Source: Gammaproteobacteria bacterium
GTDB lineage: Bacteria > Pseudomonadota > Gammaproteobacteria > Eutrophobiales > Eutrophobiaceae
Direction of reading: 5' to 3'
DNA: 6,102 nucleotides
Assembly (NCBI GenBank): GCA_016198885.1
Contig: JACQHV010000215.1
Span: 1 to 6,102 of the forward strand
Shown here: positions 1-5,539 of the stretch, one piece after another
Layout of the letters: each line of letters begins with the position of its first letter
How positions within the stretch are numbered: the stretch's first letter is position 1
Notes under the pieces: model-generated
Told to the model about the DNA's origin: nothing
Databases searched by the model: none
The model's input: only the letters and a program-made list of their open reading frames with translations
Position numbers and translations under genes: made by a program

Positions 1-105
1 AAGGTGCATTACCGGATGTTTGAGATAATGAAGACTGCTAAAAAGCCATTATATCTTGATCACGTGCAGGCCTTTGAAACAGCAAGAGTGTATGCCGCAA
101 AGTAG
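1..105 (+). CDS. mtdB: Methylene-tetrahydromethanopterin dehydrogenase MtdB, C-terminal fragment
   Basis: An open frame enters from the left edge and stops at TAG 103-105, giving the last 34 residues of a protein whose start lies outside the window. The tail carries KPLYLDHVQAFETAR, which resembles the C-terminus of the NAD(P)-dependent methylene-H4MPT dehydrogenase MtdB as I remember it (K-P-[VL]-Y-[LF]-D-x3-A-F-x2-A-R close to the stop). MtdB oxidises methylene-H4MPT to methenyl-H4MPT in the cytoplasm, the step between Fae and Mch, both encoded downstream. The next gene starts inside this tail, so the two are probably co-transcribed and translationally linked. The assignment rests on a short tail plus context. 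The reading frame is firm, the product somewhat less so. Confidence 0.7.
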   Translation, partial: KVHYRMFEIMKTAKKPLYLDHVQAFETARVYAAK

Positions 106-1210
106 GCCTTATCTCATCATTGCACAATCCGGACGGGCACTCTCCGCATCTGCCGCTGCGGCAGGGGTAACTACCTGTGTTATCGATTGCTTCGGTGATC
201 TTGATACACGTTCTTCCACTTTGAACAACTGGATTGTAACTGGTACTGAATTTGGACTAAATACAAATCAATTGATTGATATTCTTCTTGAACTCAAGGA
301 AATACCATTGGAGGGTATTGTGACAGGAAGTGGTCTTGAAGCATATCCGGATGTTCTTGAGTTTATCAGTTGCCACTGGCGGCTGTTCGGTAACACAGCT
401 GAAGTTGTGCAGAAATGCAAGGATCCGGTACGGTTTTTCTCCCTGCTTGATGATCTCGATATTCCGCATCCACAGACAAACGTACATCTCAAGAGAGATT
501 CGGGTGAGTGGTTGCTGAAGTTAACAGGGGGGGAAGGGGGTGGACATATTCGCAAATATACAAATGTTGAAGGAATCCCTACTCATTATTATATACAGGA
601 AAAACTTGAAGGACGGCCTTTATCAATTATATTTCTTGCAAGCGGTAAGGATATTTGCATTGTTGGTATCAATGAGACATGGACGTATGCATCAGATGCC
701 TCCGATTATCGTTACACCGGTGCAGTCAGTTTGCCTGATCTTGATGCGCCATTGTATGCATCGCTTGAAAAAGCCGTCCGGTTATTGTCTCAGGAATTAC
801 AACTGGTCGGGCTGTGTGGACTGGATATGATCGTGGATAATACCGGACAAATTCATGTGCTTGAGATCAATCCTAGGCCAACGGCGACATTTGAGTTGCA
901 TGAGAATAATAACAGTCTGTTTTATGCACACATCATGGCATGTCAGGGTAAATTAATTGCACTTCCAGAGAGACACAAAAATTTCCGTGCCCATCGGGTT
1001 ATTTATGCTGATTCGGATTTTATTATGCCTCGAATATCATGGCCTGCCTGGGTTGTTGACAAAACACAACCGGGTAGAAAAGTGTCTGCAGAGGATCCGA
1101 TATGTACCATTCAGGCCCAGACGGCAGATTTGAATTCTGTAATACAATTAATTGAAGATCGTAAACAACTCTTATACAAGCAACTGAAAAAAGAAAGACG
1201 GGCCGCATAA
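92..1210 (+). CDS. ATP-grasp family ligase of the H4MPT gene cluster (COG2232-like), unknown substrate
   Basis: A 372-residue protein from ATG 92. This start overlaps the mtdB tail by 14 nt and begins MPQSRPYLIIAQSGRAL, a nucleotide-fold opening. An in-frame TTG at 56 would add 12 unconvincing residues. The ATP-grasp signature is clear: glycine-rich loop LKLTGGEGGGH (about 142-152), YIQEKLEG (167-174), GLCGLDMIVD (240-249) and the metal-binding EINPRP (258-263). ATP-grasp enzymes activate a carboxylate as acyl-phosphate and join it to an amine or thiol. The overall form suggests the family I know as COG2232, which includes a protein encoded in methylotroph H4MPT clusters (orfY in Methylobacterium, from memory). 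The substrate is unproven; ligation in H4MPT or methylofuran assembly is inferred from context. mch begins 2 nt after its stop. A G7-AA-G5 stretch encodes the glycine loop. Confidence 0.9.
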   Translation: MPQSRPYLIIAQSGRALSASAAAAGVTTCVIDCFGDLDTRSSTLNNWIVTGTEFGLNTNQLIDILLELKEIPLEGIVTGSGLEAYPDVLEFISCHWRLFGNTAEVVQKCKDPVRFFSLLDDLDIPHPQTNVHLKRDSGEWLLKLTGGEGGGHIRKYTNVEGIPTHYYIQEKLEGRPLSIIFLASGKDICIVGINETWTYASDASDYRYTGAVSLPDLDAPLYASLEKAVRLLSQELQLVGLCGLDMIVDNTGQIHVLEINPRPTATFELHENNNSLFYAHIMACQGKLIALPERHKNFRAHRVIYADSDFIMPRISWPAWVVDKTQPGRKVSAEDPICTIQAQTADLNSVIQLIEDRKQLLYKQLKKERRAA

Positions 1211-1212
1211 TT

Positions 1213-2235
1213 ATGAGCACCATGCTGACTGAAAAAATAAAAGTAAATATGCAAGAATCCAAAGAATTTCCAAGTGTCAATAAACTGTCTGCACCGCTGG
1301 TGCATTCCCTGATTGATAATGCTGAACAATTGCGTTTAAGTGTTTCTGCGCTTGAGAATGGCACTGCTGTTATCGATGCCGGCATTAAAGTACCAGGCGG
1401 ACTTGAAGCCGGTCGCCGGATTGCCGAAATTTGTCTTGGGGGACTCGGTTCTGTCAATTTGCGTGCCACAACTGATTTTGATCATTGGTCCTGGCAGATC
1501 GATGTACATACCTCACACCCGGTAATTGCCTGTCTCGCCAGTCAATATGCCGGCTGGGGTCTCTCGCATGGTGCGGGGAAAAATGCCTTTAAAGCACTGG
1601 GATCCGGCCCCGGCCGTGCCATGGGTAGCAAAGAAGAGTTATTCAAGGAGCTTGGTTACCGGGATAGTGCAGATTGCGCATGTATAGTTATTGAAACAGA
1701 TATCCTGCCGCCAGCAGGGTTAGCAGACATGATCAGTGAGCAATGTGGAATATCAACTGATAAATTAACCCTGATTATTACGCCAACCACCAGTCTGAGC
1801 GGGAGTGTGCAGGTGGTAGCCAGGGTGCTTGAGACTGCGCTGCATAAAGTCCATGCGCTTGGATTTCCACTAGAAAAAATAATCGATGGTGCAGGGAGTG
1901 CGCCACTATGCCCGCCATCCCGGGATTTAATGACGGCAATGAGCCGTACCAATGATGCAATACTGTTTGCCGGTCAGGTTCATCTGTTCGTACATGCCGC
2001 TGATGGTGATGTTGAAGAATTGGCGAACAAATTACCCAGTAGCGCCTCAAAAGATTACGGCAAGCCCTTCGGTGAAGTATTCAAGGATGTAGGGTTTGAT
2101 TTCTACAAGATTGATCCCATGTTATTCAGTCCGGCCCGCGTGGCAGTGACATCACTGATAAGTGGTAATACATTCCATGCCGGTAAAATAGACAAAGTCT
2201 TGCTGGATAAATCATTCAGAAATAAGAGTGGGTAA
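1213..2235 (+). CDS. mch: Methenyltetrahydromethanopterin cyclohydrolase Mch
   Basis: Mch (EC 3.5.4.27) hydrolyses methenyl-H4MPT to 5-formyl-H4MPT in the cytoplasm, after Fae and MtdB. The 340-residue product carries the family's landmarks: SVNKLSAPLV (21-30), HPVIACLASQYAGWGLS (102-118), GSGPGRAM (130-137), SGSVQVVARVLETALHK (196-212) and DGAGSAPLCPP (225-235). R204 and E207 in the RVLE segment probably correspond to the Arg/Glu pair reported as essential in the Archaeoglobus enzyme; that mapping is from memory. Family members are about 310-330 residues, so the first 15-20 residues from ATG 1213 may be a variable extension. ATG 1249 would start at MQESKEFPSVNKL but has no better ribosome binding site. 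It begins 2 nt after the upstream ATP-grasp gene and overlaps the next gene by 8 nt, consistent with coupled translation. Confidence 0.97.
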   Translation: MSTMLTEKIKVNMQESKEFPSVNKLSAPLVHSLIDNAEQLRLSVSALENGTAVIDAGIKVPGGLEAGRRIAEICLGGLGSVNLRATTDFDHWSWQIDVHTSHPVIACLASQYAGWGLSHGAGKNAFKALGSGPGRAMGSKEELFKELGYRDSADCACIVIETDILPPAGLADMISEQCGISTDKLTLIITPTTSLSGSVQVVARVLETALHKVHALGFPLEKIIDGAGSAPLCPPSRDLMTAMSRTNDAILFAGQVHLFVHAADGDVEELANKLPSSASKDYGKPFGEVFKDVGFDFYKIDPMLFSPARVAVTSLISGNTFHAGKIDKVLLDKSFRNKSG

Positions 2236-3151
2236 AAACATCCCGCAAATCGCTATAGTCACTGATGAACCTGGTTGGCATGGTGAACAGTTGACCATTG
2301 CGCTTGATCACCATGGTCTTGGTAGCAGGTATCTTTCGCTGACAGAGTGCCAATTAACGTTTGATGAGTCTGATGCTTTGATCAGAATGCCTGGTTTTGA
2401 ACAGCAACTTCCGTTGGGTGTCTTTGTACGGGGTATTCCCGGTGGCACCCTGGAACAGGTGATTTTCCGACTTGATGTCCTGCATGCCTTGGTTGAATTG
2501 GGAGTAGTCGTTTACAACAATCCTCGCGCCATTGAACGCACTGTCGACAAGGCCATGACCAGTTTTTTACTCAAACAGGCGGGACTGCCTACACCAAGAA
2601 CCTGGGTATTTGAATCACTTGAACAGGCACAGGAAATTTGCCGTATGGAATTTGCCAGGGGACATCGTCTGGTGATTAAACCCCTGTTTGGATCACAAGG
2701 CATAGGTATACATTTGATCAACGTTGATACGGGGCTTATTCATGATGAAAAATTTACCGGTCTTTATTATTTACAATCTTTTGTTGAACGTGGTGGGACT
2801 GACTGGTTTGATATTCGTGTTTTCGTTATTGATGGAAAGGCGCGGGCAGCAATGCTGCGGCGCGGAGTCTCCTGGATTACAAATCGTGCCCAGGGTGCCA
2901 GGTGTGAACCCTTATCTTTAGACGCCAACTTGGCCGAACTCGCCGAATCCGCGGTACGTGCGATTAATGCTGACTACGCCGGGGTAGATTTGATCCCTGA
3001 TGCCACCGGGCAATTACAGATTATCGAGGTTAATGGAGTTCCTGCCTGGTGGGGATTGCAGGGGGTTACAGAATTCAATATTGCTTCCAGTTTGGTTGAT
3101 CATTTTGTCCGGCGTATCGGTGAAACACATGCCTTGACGGTACAGTCCTGA
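2228..3151 (+). CDS. RimK/MptN-like ATP-grasp ligase (probable glutamate ligase for a C1 cofactor; 'orf5'-type)
   Basis: A 307-residue protein starting at GTG 2228 inside the last codons of mch. ATP-grasp motifs appear in the order expected for the RimK group: IERTVDKAMTSFLL (102-115), the basic glycine loop VIKPLFGSQGIGI (149-161), DIRVFVIDG (195-203), the RRGVSWITN segment (211-219), AGVDLIPD (251-258) and the metal-binding IIEVNGVPAW (265-274). RimK and the methanogen protein MptN ligate glutamate to a C-terminus or to H4MPT by forming an acyl-phosphate. Because it sits between mch and the CitG-like gene, glutamylation of H4MPT or of the methylofuran side chain is more likely than ribosomal S6 modification. 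A gene of this type beside mch is called orf5 in Methylobacterium, from memory. The family call is strong; the substrate is inference. Its stop overlaps the next start as TGATG. Confidence 0.92.
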   Translation: MGKNIPQIAIVTDEPGWHGEQLTIALDHHGLGSRYLSLTECQLTFDESDALIRMPGFEQQLPLGVFVRGIPGGTLEQVIFRLDVLHALVELGVVVYNNPRAIERTVDKAMTSFLLKQAGLPTPRTWVFESLEQAQEICRMEFARGHRLVIKPLFGSQGIGIHLINVDTGLIHDEKFTGLYYLQSFVERGGTDWFDIRVFVIDGKARAAMLRRGVSWITNRAQGARCEPLSLDANLAELAESAVRAINADYAGVDLIPDATGQLQIIEVNGVPAWWGLQGVTEFNIASSLVDHFVRRIGETHALTVQS

Positions 3152-4005
3152 TGGGACAAAGGGCATGTCAGGTTGACCTTGAAAAGGTCGTTATGTCCAG
3201 CTTTCTTACTGAAATCAATGCACTCAAACCCGGGAATGTCAGCCGTTATGCTGAGGGACACGGTATGACGGTGAATGATTTTATTGTGAGCGCGGAACTC
3301 GCTACCCCCATTCTTTGCAATCAGGGACTCTCTATCGGTGAACGCATTCTGAAATGTATCAAGGCAATACAGGCGCAAGTGAAATGTAATACGAATTTGG
3401 GGATGGTGTTACTGTTTGCGCCTTTGATAAAGGCGGTAGAGACATGGAATACCAAGAATACTGCTGCATTGCAAAAAAAGTTGATTATGGAACTTGAAAT
3501 GCTGGATGAAAAAGAAACAAATCGGGTATTTGAGGCCATCCGCCTTGCAAACCCGGGCGGGCTTGGACAGGCGGATAAATATGACGTAAATTTACCGGCA
3601 GGTTGCAGATTACTGGAAGCAATGGCCGAGGTTCAGCAACGTGATTACATTGCCAGACAATATGTTACCGGTTTTCACGATGTATTTGTGACGGGTCTTG
3701 GGTGCATAAAAATATTCACCCGGCGATGGAATAGTGTAGAATGGGCAACCGTTGCGTGTTACCTCACGTTTCTGGCTGATTTTCCGGATACCCATATCCA
3801 GAGGAAATCAGGGGGGCAGGTAGCAGAACAGACAAGAAAGAGAGCGATCCCAATCGCTGAAAAGTTTAAAAAGAATGAAAAACCGGATAATGCCATCAGT
3901 GCATTACTGGAATTTGACAAGGAGCTGAAAGACTCAAATATCAACCCGGGCACAAGTGCGGATCTCACCGCAGCGAGTCTGTTGCTATATGAGCTGACTA
4001 AATAA
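3151..4005 (+). CDS. CitG/MdcB-like triphosphoribosyl-dephospho-CoA synthase family protein of the H4MPT cluster ('orf7'-type)
   Basis: A 284-residue protein beginning at ATG 3151, which shares one base with the preceding stop. It has the conserved landmarks of the CitG family: E21 and KPGN (26-29), NTNLGM (80-85), NPGGLGQ (134-140), KSGG (219-222) and NPGTSADL (265-272). CitG joins dephospho-CoA to the ribose of ATP, displacing adenine, to make the citrate lyase prosthetic-group precursor. No citrate or malonate lyase genes are present, and genes like this are regular neighbours of mch and fae in methylotrophs (orf7 in Methylobacterium, from memory). H4MPT carries a ribose linked alpha-1,5 to its ribitol, so a CitG-type glycosidic transfer is a sensible role, but this is inference. 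Two adjacent stops (TAA 4003, TAG 4006) end the operon's tight part. Confidence 0.9.
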   Translation: MGQRACQVDLEKVVMSSFLTEINALKPGNVSRYAEGHGMTVNDFIVSAELATPILCNQGLSIGERILKCIKAIQAQVKCNTNLGMVLLFAPLIKAVETWNTKNTAALQKKLIMELEMLDEKETNRVFEAIRLANPGGLGQADKYDVNLPAGCRLLEAMAEVQQRDYIARQYVTGFHDVFVTGLGCIKIFTRRWNSVEWATVACYLTFLADFPDTHIQRKSGGQVAEQTRKRAIPIAEKFKKNEKPDNAISALLEFDKELKDSNINPGTSADLTAASLLLYELTK

Positions 4006-4147
4006 TAGAATTGCCGGTACATAGATTATATCTGTGTCACCCAGCAAAATTAGTAGGGCAATACTAAATTAAATTAAAAATGATAGGAAGGCAGTAATGT
4101 CTATTTTCAAAAAACTCTTTTGTTTTCTAACTGGAGGAGATAAGAAG
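4006..4147 (+). promoter_or_regulatory. fae upstream region, probable 5' untranslated leader or promoter region
   Basis: This 142-nt spacer breaks an otherwise gapless operon just before fae, a gene usually expressed far above its neighbours. It is AT-rich (for example 4061-4080) and probably holds a separate fae promoter or an RNA-processing site. I could not find a convincing -35/-10 pair: TTGCCG (4011-4016), TATATC (4027-4032) and TACTAA (4062-4067) are badly spaced. It contains two start-like signals: AGGAAG (4085-4090) six bases before ATG 4097, and GGAGGAG (4133-4139) before ATG 4148. The function is inferred from position. Confidence 0.35.
4133..4139 (+). promoter_or_regulatory. Strong ribosome binding site that sets the fae start
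   Basis: GGAGGAG is a near-perfect Shine-Dalgarno sequence, 8 nt before ATG 4148, and is the best ribosome binding site I saw in the window. It selects the 170-residue Fae over the in-frame ATG 51 nt upstream. With this start the active-site histidine falls at residue 22, as in the Methylobacterium enzyme. Confidence 0.88.
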
Positions 4148-4660
4148 ATGGCGGTCATTGATAGAGTACTTGTTGGTGAAGCATTGGTTGGTGATGGTAA
4201 TGAAATTGCTCACGTCGACACGTTGATGGGACCACGCGGCAGTGCTGTGGAGAGTGCATTTTGTCATGCCCTGACAAACAATAAGGACGGCTTTACGACC
4301 TTGATGGCACTGGTTACACCCAATCTGCCATGTAGACCCAATACCATTTTGTATAACAAGGTGACAATCAAGGGTGCAACCCAGGCTGTACAAATGTTCG
4401 GTCCGGCACAACGTGCTGTGGCCATGGCGGTTATGGATTGCGTTGAAGACGGTACCATCCCGGCCAATGAAGCAGATGATATTTTTATCACTGTCGGTGT
4501 ATTTATTCACTGGATGGCGGAAAACAATACCAAGATCCAGGACTTCAACTACGAAGCGACCAAGCTCTCCATTAAGCGCGCGGTTGCCCGTGAACCTAAG
4601 GCGGCTGAAGTTGTGAAAAAGAAAGGAACAACCGAACATCCGTTTGCGGCTCATAAATAA
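4148..4660 (+). CDS. fae: Formaldehyde-activating enzyme Fae (5,6,7,8-tetrahydromethanopterin hydro-lyase)
   Basis: Fae (EC 4.2.1.147) catalyses condensation of formaldehyde with H4MPT to methylene-H4MPT. It is the entry step of the pathway and a defence against free formaldehyde in the cytoplasm. The 170-residue protein has the same length as the Methylobacterium extorquens enzyme and aligns along its whole length from memory: VGEALVGDGNEIAH (9-22, with catalytic His22), MGPRGS, NLPCRPNT, NKVTIKGATQAVQMFGPAQ, VGVFIHW, NYEATKLSI and a C-terminal HPFAAHK. The start at 4148 is fixed by GGAGGAG at 4133-4139 and by the His22 numbering. An in-frame ATG at 4097 would add 17 residues (MSIFKKLFCFLTGGDKK) absent from the family form I know, though it also has a fair ribosome binding site. 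A spacer upstream and a strong terminator downstream suggest it can be transcribed as its own unit. Confidence 0.98.
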   Translation: MAVIDRVLVGEALVGDGNEIAHVDTLMGPRGSAVESAFCHALTNNKDGFTTLMALVTPNLPCRPNTILYNKVTIKGATQAVQMFGPAQRAVAMAVMDCVEDGTIPANEADDIFITVGVFIHWMAENNTKIQDFNYEATKLSIKRAVAREPKAAEVVKKKGTTEHPFAAHK

Positions 4661-4676
4661 CAATAAATAACAATAA
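4653..4676 (+). repeat. Decanucleotide tandem repeat over the fae stop codon
   Basis: ATAAATAACA occurs at 4653-4662 and again at 4663-4672, followed by a partial third unit ATAA. The first copy contains the fae TAA stop and gives additional stop codons downstream. It looks like a small local duplication; no function is apparent. Confidence 0.75.
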
Positions 4677-4684
4677 TGCAGTCA

Positions 4685-4701
4685 GGCTGATTGGATCAGC
4701 C
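4685..4701. repeat. Short perfect inverted repeat upstream of the terminator
   Basis: GGCTGAT (4685-4691) and ATCAGCC (4695-4701) form a perfect 7-bp stem with a TGG triloop. It has no T-run on the + strand, so it is not itself a canonical terminator for fae. It may protect the 3' end of the fae mRNA or help stop the convergent - strand transcript. Confidence 0.6.
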
Positions 4702-4712
4702 ATTGCTGTGAC

Positions 4713-4739
4713 AATGCCCTGCAATGCAGGGCATTTTTT
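4713..4739 (+). terminator. Rho-independent terminator of fae
   Basis: AATGCCCTGC (4713-4722) pairs perfectly with GCAGGGCATT (4726-4735) around an AAT loop, and the T-run 4734-4739 follows directly. This is a classic intrinsic terminator, 52 nt after the fae stop. On the opposite strand the same stem lacks a following T-run, so it should act mainly on the fae transcript. Confidence 0.92.
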
Positions 4740-4749
4740 ATTCTGCATT

Positions 4750-5445
4750 TCAAATAAATTCAGAAATTTCCTGGCAGGTAATTTGACAGTTGTGTAATGC
4801 GGTAGCAATTAATACACCGGTAAGGCTAATTGTCTTAAGTTGTTTAAAATCACCCTGATTTCTTATCCCGCCCGCAATATAGAAATTTTTATCACTGGCG
4901 AGTGATTTGATTTGATCAAGCAGTTCAAAATCAGGTCCCAAACCGGAACCTACGCGGCTCAGATTCATTATAATAATATTATCCGGCCAGACTTCCGGAT
5001 GTTTTAGTAATGTGTGATCACCGATAAAATGGCCATCTTTAAAGTCAAGTGACAGAATCGGAAAGGGGGATATGTCCTGCAACACTGCCAGCGTATCAGG
5101 ATTGATCCCGCTTTCACTGCCAATTATCTGGCTTATCAGGGGGCGTTGATGTTGTATTACCTCTTCTTTTGATGAGCCCCCATAATCAAGCCAGAAATTC
5201 TGTGTGGGAAATTGTCTTTGCAACTTGTTGATAATGTCGTCATTACTTTTTTTACCGTTAATAGCGTCGAGATCAGCAATATAAATTATTTCAAATGGAT
5301 AGATATCCAGAAAAGCCTGCAGAATATCACCCGGATCTGCACCATGGCAGAGTTGTGATTGTATCGGCAAATATCGATCACGCTGCCCTTTTACCGCATG
5401 GACAACCTGTCCCTGGCATAGATCAATAACCGGAATAATGACCAT
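4750..5445 (-). CDS. HisA/HisF-related TIM-barrel protein of the H4MPT cluster, function unknown
   Basis: A 231-residue protein on the minus strand. Its opening MVIIPVIDLCQGQVVHAVKG matches the first strand of HisA (ProFAR isomerase), with Asp8 in the catalytic position. Further landmarks are YIADLDAI (55-62), the second half-barrel LSLDFKDG (131-138, Asp134 in the place of HisA's second catalytic Asp), AGGIR (191-195) and GVLIATALH (210-218). The first phosphate-site motif is YGGSSK rather than GGGIR, and the last lacks the usual G-[RK]-A, so normal histidine biosynthesis is unlikely. It resembles the HisA-related group COG1411, found with H4MPT genes in methylotrophs (called orf9 there, I believe) and in methanogens. 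A role in cofactor synthesis is inferred. An upstream in-frame ATG at 5508 would add 21 residues encoded by intergenic repeats and was rejected. No Shine-Dalgarno sequence precedes the start. The gene converges on fae. Confidence 0.87.
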   Translation of the reverse strand: MVIIPVIDLCQGQVVHAVKGQRDRYLPIQSQLCHGADPGDILQAFLDIYPFEIIYIADLDAINGKKSNDDIINKLQRQFPTQNFWLDYGGSSKEEVIQHQRPLISQIIGSESGINPDTLAVLQDISPFPILSLDFKDGHFIGDHTLLKHPEVWPDNIIIMNLSRVGSGLGPDFELLDQIKSLASDKNFYIAGGIRNQGDFKQLKTISLTGVLIATALHNCQITCQEISEFI

Positions 5446-5449
5446 GATA

Positions 5450-5477
5450 ATAATTAGTAATTGATTATTAGTAATTG
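5450..5477. repeat. 14-bp tandem repeat (two 7-bp-like half units each)
   Basis: ATAATTAGTAATTG (5450-5463) and ATTATTAGTAATTG (5464-5477) match at 13 of 14 positions. Read on the minus strand the stretch is a degenerate heptamer series (CAATTAC, TAATAAT, CAATTAC, TAATTAT) ending 4 nt before the HisA-like start. Related heptamer-like units (ATCACTT, ATCACTA) appear at 5504-5517. It resembles short tandemly repeated heptamers known from other bacterial intergenic regions. Confidence 0.75.
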
Positions 5478-5492
5478 GTAACTGGCAGTTTA

Positions 5493-5533
5493 AAATGATA
5501 TTAATCACTTATCACTAATTACCAATATCATTT
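5493..5533. repeat. 10-bp perfect inverted repeat, candidate operator
   Basis: AAATGATATT (5493-5502) and AATATCATTT (5524-5533) are exact reverse complements separated by 21 nt. Their centres are 31 nt apart, close to three helical turns, which suits two half-sites bound on one DNA face. The right arm lies 6 nt before ATG 5540. Protein binding is inference; chance is not excluded in such AT-rich DNA. Confidence 0.5.
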
Positions 5534-5539
5534 AAGTTA

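Larger units (their letters stand above)
5446..5539. promoter_or_regulatory. Divergent promoter/operator region between the HisA-like and MfnD-like genes
   Basis: This 94-nt, strongly AT-rich spacer must hold promoters for both flanking genes. On the + strand TTGGTA (5475-5480) and TATTAA (5499-5504), 18 nt apart, could form a weak promoter, and TATCAT (5526-5531) ends 8 nt before ATG 5540. Neither gene has a recognisable Shine-Dalgarno sequence. The region also contains a 14-bp tandem repeat and a 10-bp inverted repeat, listed separately. The promoter assignments are tentative. Confidence 0.5.

Noticed and set aside
56..91. TTG start 12 codons before ATG 92 of the first ATP-grasp gene.
   Set aside because: It lies deep within the mtdB tail, has no ribosome binding site, and the added residues do not look like family sequence.
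1023..1469. A 148-residue minus-strand open frame across the ATP-grasp/mch junction.
   Set aside because: Both overlapping + strand genes are well supported, and this product shows no domain pattern.
2228..3151. Annotation as ribosomal protein S6 modification enzyme RimK.
   Set aside because: The family fold is shared, but the position between mch and the CitG-like gene points to a cofactor substrate.
3151..4005. Annotation as citrate lyase prosthetic-group synthase CitG.
   Set aside because: No citrate or malonate lyase genes are present, and the gene is embedded in the H4MPT operon.
4127..4663. A 178-residue open frame on the minus strand covering nearly all of fae.
   Set aside because: It lies antisense to an unmistakable fae, its product is rich in Cys and His without any recognisable motif, and it reflects fae codon use.
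4750..5445. Annotation as histidine biosynthesis HisA.
   Set aside because: The phosphate-site motifs differ from HisA and no other his genes are adjacent.
5446..5508. Upstream start of the HisA-like gene adding 21 residues.
   Set aside because: The extra residues (QLPITNNQLLIII) are a translation of the intergenic repeat; HisA relatives begin at MVIIPVIDL.
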